Part shown: positions 23,363 to 34,395 of the stretch, one piece after another
Layout: each line of letters opens with the position of its first letter
How positions within the stretch are numbered: the first letter of the stretch is position 1
Assembly (NCBI GenBank): GCA_032622095.1
Contig: CP136069.1
Span: 32,336,194 to 32,400,193, forward strand
Source of the DNA: Siphonodentalium dalli
Lineage: Eukaryota; Mollusca; Scaphopoda; Gadilida; Siphonodentaliidae
Direction of reading: 5' to 3'
DNA length: 64,000 nt
Position numbers and translations under genes: made by a program
Notes under the pieces: model-generated
Told to the model about the DNA's origin: nothing
The model's database searches: none
What the model saw: only the letters and a program-made list of their open reading frames with translations

Positions 23363-23739
23363 ATATTTCCGTATTCAAACACAAACTGTACAAAGTGCAG
23401 ATCGCTTTCTTTACTTATTAGAATATCATATCTTTGACATAGAGTTCCAACCCTTTTGTGCAAAATATAATAATAGCTATTTTCGCTGCAAACTCTTCGT
23501 GCCGGGTGTTGTTAGATATCCGGTTGCAGGAAAACAGTTCACCCACGTGACACTAACAAGTATGCATAGGCCAATACTCAACGTTATTTTGGGACGAGAA
23601 TTTGTCGCAATATTGTTTAACACAATACGCGAATATCGACATTGACAAGGGTCGGTATCATTTAGTTCCATTTGTTTCTGCACGTGACCACTAAGTCACC
23701 ACTTCAAGAGTCTGACCTAAGCGTTATCCTGTTAAGGTG

Positions 23740-24240
23740 GCGCAGATGTGTCTAATTTCATCATTGATGGTCACGGTCTGATTTTAATGTGCCTGTCATT
23801 TGCATAATATGTCCACAGAGGCTGAATTTAGGGACACTATCTCGCTTAGCGGGATAGCGTCACTGAATTCACAATCTGGGGACCTCATTCTACACTTTGG
23901 CCTCATCTTCTATGGAAAGTTTCTTTATTGTCAAATTTCTATAGAAACTCCTTCACATATATTATATTTATTTTTTAGTTTAGTGTTTGTTAGTTTATCT
24001 ATTTCCCATAATTGGAGGACGACACATTGAATAATCGATGTTCCCAATCGGTGTGCATCACAATTATTATAGTCACCATTTGGGAACTCAATCTGAGTCT
24101 CCCATAGCACATGAGTTCATGCAGAATCAGGTCCGCATAGGGTTAATTCTGTGATGCTAGCCCGCAGTGCGGGATAACGTCACTAAATTCACCCTCTGGG
24201 GACCTCATTCTGCAAACGACAAACACACTACACTCAGGCG
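23740..24240. repeat. Twin-hairpin repeat, copy 2
   Basis: Hairpins at about 23813-23889 and 24123-24214 use the same cagaggctgaatttag / gggacctcattct arms as copy 1 at 7519-8060. Between them lies the same order of intervening phrases (ctcatcttct, cccaat). The arms are more decayed than in copy 1. Confidence 0.7.
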
Positions 24241-24978
24241 TGTTCACTACATTCGGGTGGATACAGCTGAAAGAATCACACAAAGTGGCCCAGAGTTGTC
24301 TAATTTCAAAACTGATGGTCCAGAAATTTAATCTTCCAGAAATTACCAGAATTGAAGCTACATCTTCAAATGTATGGATTAATTAAAAAGTGGAGCCCTT
24401 ATCATGTGATACGTGGTTTATAATACAGGAACAGATAGTTGAAAAGTAAGTTTGAACACTTTCTAAAAACAATACTTTCTGGTTTAAAAAGAAAATCCAT
24501 GTTCTTCTACCAAAGTGAATCTATTTAAACTTAAATTTTCAGTCTCCCGATAAAATTTGTTTTGCAGCTTTTTGGGCTGGCATTATTTTAGTTAACAATG
24601 ACACAAGGAACAGAAACATTTTGTTTGCAAGGATCGAGACATAGATGACATACAACGAGTCCCTAGTTTATAGCGAAATTTACTAAACGATTCCAGTAAA
24701 TTATATCTGGTATGGGTCTTTGGCGAGGTTCAGATCTAATTTACTGCACGAGTTTTTTTTAAAATTCTGCTATATACCGGAGGACGAGTTGTAGGATCTA
24801 TTTATTTTATGATCCAAATTCTGGATAAAACATAATTAAATAAACAAATGGAACGCGAAACTAACATCGGCTTCTATAATGCATGCGAAGACGTTTCACG
24901 TAAATATGCGTTGTTTGCCCCCGTAAAGAAATTGTCCCGGATAAATAAAGACTCTGCGACGTATTTAATGGCGTATAT

Positions 24979-25705
24979 TAGTGTTCGGTATTCGACGGAT
25001 TTCGGTATTCGAATATTCGGTTCGAATAACGAGCGAATATTCGAATAGTATTCGAATATTTATATAAATTGTAAAATTATATAGATAACATATTTTGGAA
25101 CCAATTTATTATTTAATGAAATAGCATATTTATCCATGCACATGCTATACGCAAAAAAAGAGAGAGAAAACAAGTATTTTGGCTTAATAGCAAGAGTTTA
25201 TCTGTTTATGAAGTTCAAGTAGTCAATGTTCCATGCATGGCTTAAAGGTTCTTGTTCAAGAAGTGTAACATTCGGCCAGTCTGCGGCTTCAACCGGTTGC
25301 GTTTTTCAGTAGAGATCAGCCCTGCGGTAGAGAACGCGCGTCCAGACGATACACTGGTGGCCGGTATACCGAGATAGAACTTAGCTAATTTGGCGACTTC
25401 GGGGTAAAGTGACAACGCGCAAACAAAACAAAAAGGTCCGCTTCCTATGACCACATGCAAGCACGGTCTGGTTTACACCTAGCCAATAAAATTATTTCGA
25501 CGTCATGACGCCAATCAAATCAGAACGTTACAGTTAAGTCAAATTAATTCGTGTATGGTCTTTTAACAGACCCTCAGACTAATAACAAACCAGGAAACAA
25601 TTACCCGGAGATTATTCTCGAATATTCGAATAGTCAAATAATTATTCGAATATTCGAATATTTTATTTTTACGAGCGAATATTCGAATATTCGGACCGAA
25701 CACTA
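24979..25705 (-). mobile_element. hAT transposon, 727 bp, internally deleted
   Basis: The ends TAGTGTTCGGT and ACCGAACACTA are perfect 11-bp inverted repeats, followed on each side by clusters of the word TTCGAATATTCG. The 8-bp duplication GCGTATAT occurs at 24971-24978 and 25706-25713. TAGTG termini and 8-bp duplications are diagnostic of the hAT superfamily. The paralogous site at 35948-35955 is empty (GCGTATAA). The element keeps only the C-terminal transposase segment on the minus strand, so it cannot move itself. Confidence 0.92.
25242..25460 (-). pseudogene. hAT transposase C-terminal dimerisation domain, truncated
   Basis: The minus-strand frame encodes YPEVAKLAKFYLGIPATS followed by SSGRAFSTAGLISTEKRNRL and a closing MLHFLNKN. 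This is the conserved hATC dimerisation segment of BED/hAT transposases (family form: PxLAxLAxxyLxxPATS, SxRxFSxaG, RxrLxxxxxxxLxxLxxN). A glycine replaces the usual glutamate before the conserved Arg in the ERxFS step. Everything upstream (zinc finger and the DDE core) is missing; only about 245 bp lie between this frame and the element's 5' end. It ends with a natural stop near the 3' terminus, so the deletion is internal to the element. It is non-functional as an enzyme. Confidence 0.88.
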
Positions 25706-26164
25706 GCGTATATTTAATGAAATAACTTTTCAAATTCTCCATTCATGAGAATTTGTTGGAAACACATTGGAAGCTATAGTATATTGAGATTTAGCGTACG
25801 TAATGTAAACAGACCACATACCGGAAGTTCAAGATCACCGGGTACTACTTCCTGTTATTAAACGAAAGTTTAATATCACATTTTACAAACTGGGTTTATT
25901 GAATGGAATAATGGTAGGATCGTGTAATAAATGCTATTTCGCCACATCATCAAACATGGTGCCTGTTTAGTATGACACTGTTTTTAATATTTAAAATAAA
26001 TTATATTGAGTTATGCCTCTTGTATCGAATTGACACAACGTCAAAATTCATATTTACCTATTATATATAGTTGAACATAACTATAATAATTGAATTCAGG
26101 ATGTGCCTGACCTGATTATAGTTTTTGGTTTGTGTGATTCGACTTAAGATTTAATTTTATTTTT

Positions 26165-27480
26165 TTTAGCTCACCTGAGACGGAGTCTTCGGTGGAGCTA
26201 TAGTCATCACTCCTCGTCCATCGTCCGTCCATCCGCCCGTCCGTCCGCCCGTCCATCCGTCCGTCAACAATTCTTTAAACATCTTCTTCGGAACAATAAG
26301 ACCGAATGGATTCATATTTGGTGTGGATATTCCCTAAGTGACTCACATTCAGATTTGTTCAAATGAGGTAACTGGGTCAAATAGTTGCGAAAGCAGGGCC
26401 ATAACTCTATTCCTCCATAGTAATTATTAGAATGACTTCTTCTCAAGAACCATTGGGCCGATTTAGCTTATGTTTGGTATAGAGGATCCTTGGGTGACTG
26501 GGATGTTCAGATTTGTTCAAATGGGGTCACGGGGTCAAATAGGAACATTGCCAGGAACACAACTCTTTTTTTTTCAAATAATTTTTTTTTTATTTTAATT
26601 GGGATTAATTTCTTGCTAAATTTAAAAAAAATAACACCATTATAACATCCACATGGTGACTCAAACCAAATTTGGTTTAATTCAGTCTAAAATCAACAGC
26701 ATGCAAACAGCAGAAATTCAGAGCTCTATGAGATATGAGGAAGGTGCCTTCAGTCACAGAATGTTTACTTAACACAATATAGAAGTCACATTGATTATAA
26801 GGTAATAAATTAAATGGCAGTGTTAACAAAATCTGATTGGAATGACGGCTCCTTTGATTAATAGCCTACAATTCTGCCTGTTAGAGAGTTTGTATAGAAA
26901 TGACCTATATCTTATGATAACAAACTCCTAAGGCCAAGTGTGAATGATGAAACTGACAGTTAGGCCAGTAAAACTAAATACCTGTTTTCTCAGGCAATTA
27001 CATATGGGAAACTGAACGAGAAAGAAGGAGTCATTTTTCTTAGCTTACCTGAGATGAAGAATTGAGATATGTTTTGTGTGGATGGTCCCTATGTGGCTGG
27101 GATTAAGTTCTGTTCAAATGGGGGTCACATGGTCAAAAAGGTGGCATAGCTAGGGACCTAACATTTTCCATCGATAGTAATTCTAAAAACATCTTTTCAA
27201 GAATCATCGGGGCTATTTAGCTTATAACTGGTATGGAAGGTTCTTGTGTGACAGGGATACAGATCTGTTAAAATGACGTCACCTGGTCAAATAAGGGCGG
27301 AGCCATGGACATAACTTGTCCTTCCATTGTAATTCTTAAAATGCCTTCCTATCAAAAACCATCAGGCCTATTCAGCTTATATTTAACTAATATGTAGTAA
27401 CTAGTATGGAGGGTCCTTGTGTTACTTGGGACTCGGCTACGATTTGTTAAAATGGGTTCGACCAATCAAGAAATGGCATT
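26165..27480. repeat. AGCTCACCTGAG-type dispersed repeat
   Basis: It starts TTTTTTAGCTCACCTGAGAC, then carries a CCGTCCGTCC-rich tract (26215-26265) and three or four internal copies of a segment with cagatttgttcaaatggggt, cacnnggtcaaat and aaccatcgggccgatttagctta. The copies lie around 26350, 26510, 27115 and 27270. Non-coding repeats of this style are common in mollusc genomes by my recollection; the class is not determined here. Confidence 0.6.
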
Positions 27481-27489
27481 TGGTGTATA

Positions 27490-28017
27490 TGGCCAATGGA
27501 GAGTTGGGATCCCCATTGAAAACGGGGGGCATGTCAGGTTGTAACTTCGCCACAGTTCTGAAAGCTTACGGTATCAGTTGTAAAATTACAATATGTGCAA
27601 AAGAATTTTACGATCTTGGGAGTGTTTGCTTCAGTTGAGAGGAGCAGAGTATGGACTATGTGGGTAGGGGATCTGGACCATATTTCAAGGTGGACACCCC
27701 ACTGCTCAACGGAGACCCTCTAGACTACGTCCCTCTTTAGGACTACTTGTTTTAATGTGAATTTGACAAGTACTAACTCTTATCGTCTTCCGAGTCCCAG
27801 TCTTCTCAGTCTTTACAGTCTGGTGGGTGTCTCCACAGTCATTGACTGTCTTGTTTAAATATCTGTTCTGTCAACTCGCTCTGAAGCAAGAAATATATCC
27901 CTTTAAGATTCAACAGTACATATACAACTATATAGTCAGGCTCATTGGAGCAAGCACATTTAAGCTATGAACACTCATGCTGAGTCCGTGCCTATGGCAA
28001 ACTGTTTCTGCCATTTA
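27490..28017. other. Intergenic, nothing recognised
   Basis: The 73-codon frame at 27417-27638 extends out of the repeat before it and has no motif. Confidence 0.35.
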
Positions 28018-28478
28018 GTTTTTTCGCTTCCTTCGTTTGTTTTTTTCGCTTGCTTCGGTTCCTTCGCGGCGAAGCGAGCGAAATAATCTCACAACGAAGG
28101 AACCGGAGGAAGCGAAAAAATAAAATGAAGCAAGCGAAAACAAAAAACAAACGACGAAAGTTTCTTTTGTCTTATTTTCGCTTTCGGTTGTTGTTGTTGT
28201 GTTTCGGCGGTTCCTTCGCTTGCTTCGGTTACTTCGCGGAGCAAGCGAATGAACCGTCGGAAGCGAAAAAACAACAAATGTCGCACGAATGAACCGAAGG
28301 AAGCGAAAAAACCAAACGAAACAAGCGAAATAACAATTGATTTTTTCGCTTGCTTCGTTTGATTTTTTTCGCTTCCTTCAGTTTATTCTTGGCGAAAGAA
28401 CGGAAATAATTGTGATTATTTCGCTCGCTTCGCCGCGAAGGAACCTAACAATAAAACAAACGAAGGAAGCGAAAGAAG
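28018..28478. repeat. Fold-back element of GAAGCGAA/GAAGCAAGCGAA words
   Basis: The left arm (28018-28100) has tttttcgcttccttcg, ttccttcgcggcgaagcgag and cgaaataatctca. The right arm (about 28400-28478) is its inverse complement (attatttcgctcgcttcgcc, ccgcgaaggaacc, gaaggaagcgaaag). The middle is built of the same words in both orientations. Frames on both strands here (80 and 65 codons) simply translate the words. It lies about 570 bp upstream of the PAN/lectin start codon. Confidence 0.75.
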
Positions 28479-29046
28479 TATGTCGCGGAAACAGGACACC
28501 ATAAGTGGCTCCACACATCCGATATATATATATAGAACAATAGCTAGTTTACAACGAATGCAGTTCACGCACTGACATGGCTATTGCAGTATTATATTTC
28601 CATCTGTGATTTATGAGGGGGTGGAAAATTGACGACCTCAGCACCACCTTAAGATTCTAACTTCAGCCTTATTCTGTGAAAAGGGGGCGGTATTTAAATA
28701 CACTGTCAGGCTTCAATCGCTAACGGACATATTGTGTTTCACCATCCGAACACAAAGGACGCAGCTGCTGAATACTAATATTATGTGACAGTGTCCTGTT
28801 CAAACTCCTCGACGACTTTCATATTTGGGTTATTCGTGTTCAGACTTTCTCAACCTTACTTTGTGGATGCGACACTTGGGTCCACCAGAGAAGATCTTGT
28901 GTTTTTTTAACCATTAGTGTTTAATTGTACACATACATTTGTATAGTGAAGTTGCTCCGAGCACGGTTCGATCAAGAGAAGAAGAAGATACCGAGACGTG
29001 ATAATCATATATCGCTGTTGTGTATAGAGGTTACATATTTCTAGGT
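28479..29046 (+). promoter_or_regulatory. 5' flank and probable leader of the PAN/lectin gene
   Basis: The stretch between the fold-back element and the start codon is free of obvious repeats. A TA-run (gatatatatatatagaaca) sits at about 28520 and could act as a TATA element. No initiator, CpG cluster or splice signal can be fixed by eye, so the transcription start is unknown. Confidence 0.2.
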
Positions 29047-29293
29047 ATGGCTGCCCGGTTAGGACTCATCTTTATATTCGTCATGGCCACCAACATTTTC
29101 GGGGATACTATAGAACGTCACTACTATCGCGACCCCAACAAACTCCAAGCAAGTGGATCATCCGTGCAGATGAGATCGAAGATCGAATGCGCGGTGGCGT
29201 GCTTTCAAGATTCTAGCTGCAAATCGCACTCATTCAAGAACGATACGTGTTGGTTGTCAGACAGTGAACAGAACGAGTATTCCGAGAACGAAC
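29047..29293 (+). CDS. PAN/apple-CTLD protein, exon 1 (signal peptide + PAN)
   Basis: The ATG at 29047 has G at -3 and +4. The nine codons upstream in the same frame begin with GTG and are not used. Residues 1-19 (MAARLGLIFIFVMATNIFG) form a signal peptide, so the product is secreted or a type I surface protein. Residues about 40-75 form a short PAN/apple-like unit with Cys48, Cys52, Cys58 and Cys68 (ECAVACFQDSSCKSHSF, then CWLSDSEQN), the usual CxxxC...C...C pattern. The exon ends at 29293 before GTGAGT, in phase 1. PAN units bind protein or carbohydrate partners. The next recognisable in-phase exon is the lectin exon at 46210. PAN plus C-type lectin is a common architecture in mollusc secreted recognition proteins. 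That the two exons are joined is inference. Confidence 0.75.
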
Positions 29294-29515
29294 GTGAGTT
29301 TAAATTCTCCCTTTAAATCGTGACCGCAATGAATCACAATGCCATTTTAAAGATGTATTATGCAGGAGTCCATGCAGACCTGCACTTACAAAAACAACAT
29401 ACATACATATACATGATCTCTAATGAGTCGCAATTCTATACGTAATTTATTAACCGCGCGTGGGCATGCACTAAATTATATTCGAGCTGAGCTTTTGCGA
29501 GGCTCGAATCGAATT

Positions 29516-30048
29516 GATGACGATGCTGATTGTTTATTTGTATAATATTTACAAGCTTATGACAATGGTAATAATAAATAAACAACAATGGTATTATACA
29601 GGAGCGACATGGCGCAGATGGGCCGTCTTCCTGTCGCCCCTACGTATACAAACATGAAGTGGCAACTAATGAAGTGAAATGATAATGAAAAGGATAGAAT
29701 GTAGTTCATAATAGACAAATAAAGTATCCAAACCACTTATGAGATGCATCTACATGTATATGTGTTAATACATATGTATTGGTTGTATTCATGGGCTTAT
29801 AATAAATCTGTCACTAATGATTGGGGGTATGGCCGGGGCTGTTTCGATTCTTTACTGGTTAAGAAAATAATGGCTTCCGATTATCAAATGCATTGAAAGA
29901 TCGTTGTTGCTGAAGCAGGTATATGTTTCAGGTTATCGAGGAATTCATATATCGATATGTAGGAAGCAATTTCTCGTTTCGTCCCGCCAAAATGTTAAGG
30001 TGAACATACCAGACTGTATTACAATGACTACAATGATGGGAGGATTTA
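29516..30048 (-). mobile_element. LINE 3' tail, 5'-truncated, inside R1
   Basis: Read on the minus strand it ends with gacaggaagacggcccatct, gcgccatgtcgctcctg and an AT-rich tail with aataaacaa words. By my recollection this resembles 3' ends of invertebrate non-LTR elements. It interrupts R1 between aatcgaatt and atttagtgg, so only a 3-4 base overlap is visible as duplication. It has no coding capacity. Confidence 0.5.
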
Positions 30049-30429
30049 GTGGACGATGTTAATATATTTCGTATATATAATAGAATTGCGAAGATTTGAG
30101 AATTTTGAGATCCTTTTTTATCACATAATCACATTTTAGCAAGGATAAACGATATCGAAACGACTGGGGTTAAAAAAAAATTAATATTGATTCCTTATCA
30201 CAACCAAAGAGGAAGTAAATACACCTTCAAGAAAAATAAAGTTACGTTTAAATATGTCTTTTCATGTCGACAAAATTGTTCAACCACCCTTATCACCCAT
30301 GTTTATCTCACAGTCAACACTAAATAACACAAATTGAATATCAGTTATATTATAATTAACATAATGACATCGATGAACGACGGGGAGCCTCCGCATTGAG
30401 TTATGTTCCTGTAGGTGTAATACCTCATA

Positions 30430-30690
30430 GTATGTTAAAGGGAGACAATGCACTCGGATGCGTGAATGTTAAACAGACACGAGGCACTCTCGGTATGTGA
30501 ATGTTATATGGAGAGATAATGCACTCGCAATGTGTGAATGTTAAAGGACACAAAGCACTTGAGGTGGATGGATGTTAAAGGGACACGATGCACTCACAGT
30601 GTGTGAACGTTGAAAGGACACGAGGCACTCACGGTTGGTGAGTGTTAAAGGGACACGAGGCGTTCACAGTGGGTGAAAGTTAAAAGGACA
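30430..30690. repeat. Minisatellite, left array
   Basis: About seven units of 34-38 bp with the core gttaaagggacacgaggcac. Variation between units is mostly substitutions. The inverted counterpart is at 34190-34395. Confidence 0.75.
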
Positions 30691-30750
30691 CAGAACACAA
30701 TTTAAAACTTTAAAATTTCCAAAAAAATAAAAAAATTATAGGGTTTTTTT

Positions 30751-31250
30751 CCATCTAAAAGATAATTACGTGCTGAACCCTGCCGTTTTAGGAATATTAA
30801 GTATTCCACGCAGAAACACCGACTCTCAGCTTAAAATTTTGAAAAATAACAGTTTTATCGACATAAATAGATTTGAATGGGACAATCCCATGTTAAAATT
30901 TATCATCGAAAAAAAATCATTTCTTCCATCTAAAACATAATTACGTAATGGACCCTGGCATTTTAGGAATATATAAGTATTCCACGCAGATATACCAAGT
31001 CTCAGCTTAAAATTTTGAAAAATAAGAGTTTTATGGACATAAATCGTTTTGATTGGCAAATCCTATATTAAAATTTATCATCGAAATTTTTTTTCTTTCT
31101 GCCATCTAGAACATAATTACGTGCTGGAACCTGTCATTTTAGGAATATATAAGTATTTCACGCAGACACACCAATTCTCAGCTTAAAATTTTGAAAAATA
31201 AGAGTTTTATGGACATAAATCGATTTGAATGGGAAATCCTGTGAACTAAA
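30751..31250. repeat. 176-bp tandem repeat, three copies
   Basis: Copies start at ccatct 30751, 30926 and 31102 (period 175-176). All contain taattacgt, attttaggaatat, ctcagcttaaaattttgaaa and atggacataaat. The open frames on the minus strand at 30826-31393 repeat the same peptide because of this. Confidence 0.85.
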
Positions 31251-31359
31251 TAAATTTTAGGGCCCTGCGAATGTTTTCTGATGAGTGATGTGCTCCATAT
31301 TGGACACCAGGGAACATATTTGGCAATTTCTACCTGATAATTGTGCGACAGTACAGTCG

Positions 31360-32660
31360 CATTACTTTTTACGTCAACATTGGTCACTATCACTCGACAA
31401 TTTTATTTCGGTCTATTTATTTCGGTCTATCGTATCAACCCCTATCTTACTTACTTACTTACTTCTTCTTCTCTATGGCCGTGTACGAGCAACCTCAATA
31501 TGGGTATTAAAATAATCATCACCTTCCAATTTAGTGAGTTTATATACAGTAGTTGATCTAAAAATACTAATTTACATTTTGTTGCTGTGTATATGACTGG
31601 GAACTGTGTTGTAGTTTCATAGAATTCTTCTGCTCTTTCATAAGTAACAGCTTATTGTACCTCTCGATATGTAGCGCATAGCATAACCTGGAAGTATGGA
31701 ACTGCAGCTGGGTGATGTCTTTGGAGTTATGAATATCTTCAGATAGATTGGACACATCCCACATCTAGTATGACATCCATCTTGGAGTCTTCAGACAAGT
31801 TGGTGTAGTTGACAGCAAGACACTCCCTCAATTCGTCCTCAATCTGTGGTAAAGTTCGATTTCTGACTTCATTCAGGGCTGGACATCTTATCAGAAAGTG
31901 CTGTCTGTTTTCATCTATCGTATTAACTTCATATCCAATTATCCACATGTAACCAACCCAACCTCTAATCCTGATCCAATTTATTACTTTTTTCATCGGT
32001 ATAGTCGAGTTATGTACATATTTTTATCATGTGATCAATACTTATGTGTATGGTATTACGTGTTCTATGCCGTATACATATATCAATTGCTATTCCTTTC
32101 TATATAATTCTGGTGCCATCTATAGAGATAGAGATAATTTCAGACCCCCCCCCCCTTAAATTTTATACAATTGTCGCTACAGTACAGTCGCGATGCATTA
32201 CATGGCAACATTGATCGCTATAGCTCTACTAGTACTAATTTATGTCAGTTCATCGTATGAACTCCTTTTACTCCATATAACCAACCCAACATCTAATCCC
32301 AGCCCAAATTATTATTTTTCTTTTCATCGGTATAGTTGTGTTAGATACATATTTTATAATTTGATTCTAATTTGCATTGTACCACTATAGAAGTTGATAA
32401 ATAACTATTCTGGCACTATATAGAGATAACAACTAGTAAGTTTCTGACACCCCCTCTATTTTATAGCCTTGTCGCAACAATAGAGTTGAGATGCATAATA
32501 TATCAACATTGGTCATTATCGCTCTTCACATCTATATCGGTATCAACCCATATTTCCCCGTATCGCCCACCCCTACCCAAGTTTTTCATTTGTATTATAG
32601 ACTCGTTACATATACATTTTATCATTTGATACTGATTTGTATTCTGTATTTCTCTTCTGT
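31360..32660. repeat. Diverged about 300-bp repeat, 2-3 copies
   Basis: The phrases acagtacagtcgc, acattggtcactatc and accaacccaacctctaatcc/accaacccaacatctaatcc recur near 31350/31950, 32180/32280 and 32475/32560, but the order is eroded. Confidence 0.5.
31567..31996 (-). pseudogene. LINE ORF2 C-terminal remnant
   Basis: The minus-strand frame contains DENRQHFLIRCPALNEVRNR, the terminal H...C part of the zinc-knuckle-like segment near the end of jockey/CR1-like ORF2. The next frame contains LHxxRLCYALHIERYNKLL-like residues (FHTSRLCYALHIERYNKLL), usual for the final helix. A frameshift or stop separates the two at about 31740-31765. No reverse transcriptase core is present. Confidence 0.6.
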
Positions 32661-32826
32661 TCAACAATGCCAAAATCATAACGGTGCAATGCCTTGTAAC
32701 TTTTGCTTCAACATGCCGAGTTCCGCTGCAGACGATACAAAATTGACAACATTTCGAAATGTAAACAGGTTTTAAACTCACCAAAAAACAAAGGTCCCAA
32801 GTCAAGGTCCAAAATCCCCAACACAC

Positions 32827-33000
32827 TGATGTGAGATATAATGATAACTCCATCTAAATAACCAATATAAGGATGTGAGGTTTAATGATAACCCCATCCA
32901 CATAACCAATATAAGGATGTGAGGTTTAATGATAACCCCATCCGCATAACCAATATAAGGATGTGAGGTTAATTATAACTCCATCCACATAACTAATAAA
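32827..33000. repeat. 44-bp tandem repeat, about 4 copies
   Basis: The unit is tgtgaggtttaatgataacc then ccatccacataaccaatataagga. Copies begin near 32829, 32873, 32918 and 32963, with the outer copies most diverged. Confidence 0.85.
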
Positions 33001-34189
33001 TATGTCTGAAAATTAAACAAAAAAATTTAATTCCATGATGGCGTCCAGTATGGACTACCCGGTACCTAATTATGCTCCAAAAACATGTATTTTGAATATA
33101 TGGATGTTTATGGGGAGAAACCGATTATTTCAATGACATTTTAATTCATTTAAACATTTAAACCCGACCTACATGTACGGGATCGCGTTTTGCGCGTGAC
33201 TGTATCTTCAGCATATGTGCATCTTTAATAAGCCAACAATTGGAATCCCAACAGAGAAGATTGGCGTGGGTCCCTTGCGCATAGACATCATTGACGATCT
33301 CTATGGGAATCAAAATTGACATTCTAGCATGGTTAGTTTCAAAATCACAACGTTAATTGTTATTACTATTTGTGTGTAGTGTATATGTACATCAGTCATC
33401 AATTGAGAAACTTAAGAACAGCCTGGTTGAATATCAACCATATATGGTGGGTTATTCTCACATTCAAGCTGTTGGTGTCATTCATGTTATTTTGCAATGC
33501 GAAGTGGTAGACCCCCCCCCAATAGCTTATCAATACCACTCAGGACAGTGGGTGTTTTTCCTCAATTAATTGAATTTCTTGTTTTGTAAGAGATCAAAAT
33601 CTGAGGGCTCAAAATCTGAGGGCTGCGCGCACTTTTTTTTCACCAAAAACAATAACACTAAAAGAAAATAAACGTATGAAAGCTTAACGCGGAGGGTGTA
33701 TACCACACCATATTCTCTCTTCTTTTCGCTCCTATAAGGGCGATCGTTCTTCCTATAATTCGCGATAATGCACAAGTGTCATTTATGCAGAAAGGTCTCG
33801 AACTACAATATACAAAAACATAAGAATAGTAAAAACTGAGTTATCTCAGGAACACCGTCGAAGAACGATATATTCTGGCGATACGAAGATACTGGGTATG
33901 ACCTAGAAACGGTTCTAGATTCAGACGTTATCAGATACGGAGGATAATAGCGTCACCGGTTGTAGCGCGGTAACCGGCTGTAAGAAAGCTGCGAAATATG
34001 TCAACGTTTTCTTAGTGCTTGAAAAACTTGAAGGTTTAATTTTTGTTTATAATTCTTGAAAAAAAAAAGAAGATATTTTTGAAAAAGTTTTTGAAGTTTG
34101 GATATTTGCTTTCTGAATTAAAAAAAAATGTTTTTATATTTTTAAATTTTAGAATTTTTTTTATTTTAAATTTTGTTCTGTGTCCTATT

Positions 34190-34395
34190 AACGTTCACCC
34201 ACTGCAAGTGCCTCGTGTCTCTTTAACAATCACCCACCGCGAGTATCGCGTGTCCCTTTAGAGTGCATTGTATCTTTTTAAAATTCACACATTGCGTCCC
34301 TTTAACATACACAAGGGGTGCATTCCGTCTTTTTAACATTTACACACTGATAGTGCCTCGCGTTCCTTTAACATTCACACATTCATAGGGAGTGA
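34190..34395. repeat. Minisatellite, right array (inverted)
   Basis: About five units based on tgcctcgtgtccctttaac, the complement of the left array core. It is more diverged than the left array. Confidence 0.7.

Larger units (their letters stand above)
24640..25945. repeat. Palindrome-headed R2 repeat, copy 1, split by hAT
   Basis: It begins with a 145-bp imperfect palindrome (24654-24798, arms acaacgagtccctagtttat and complement) and continues with a tail (cgcgaaactaacatcggctt ... ggtttattgaatggaataat). The tail is interrupted at 24979-25705. The same palindrome and tail occur without interruption at 35635-36180. The 66-codon frame at 24848 is repeat-derived. Confidence 0.8.

Noticed and set aside
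28050-28292. Lys/Arg-rich frame on + and its partner on -
   Set aside because: Both are readings of the GAAGCGAA word element.
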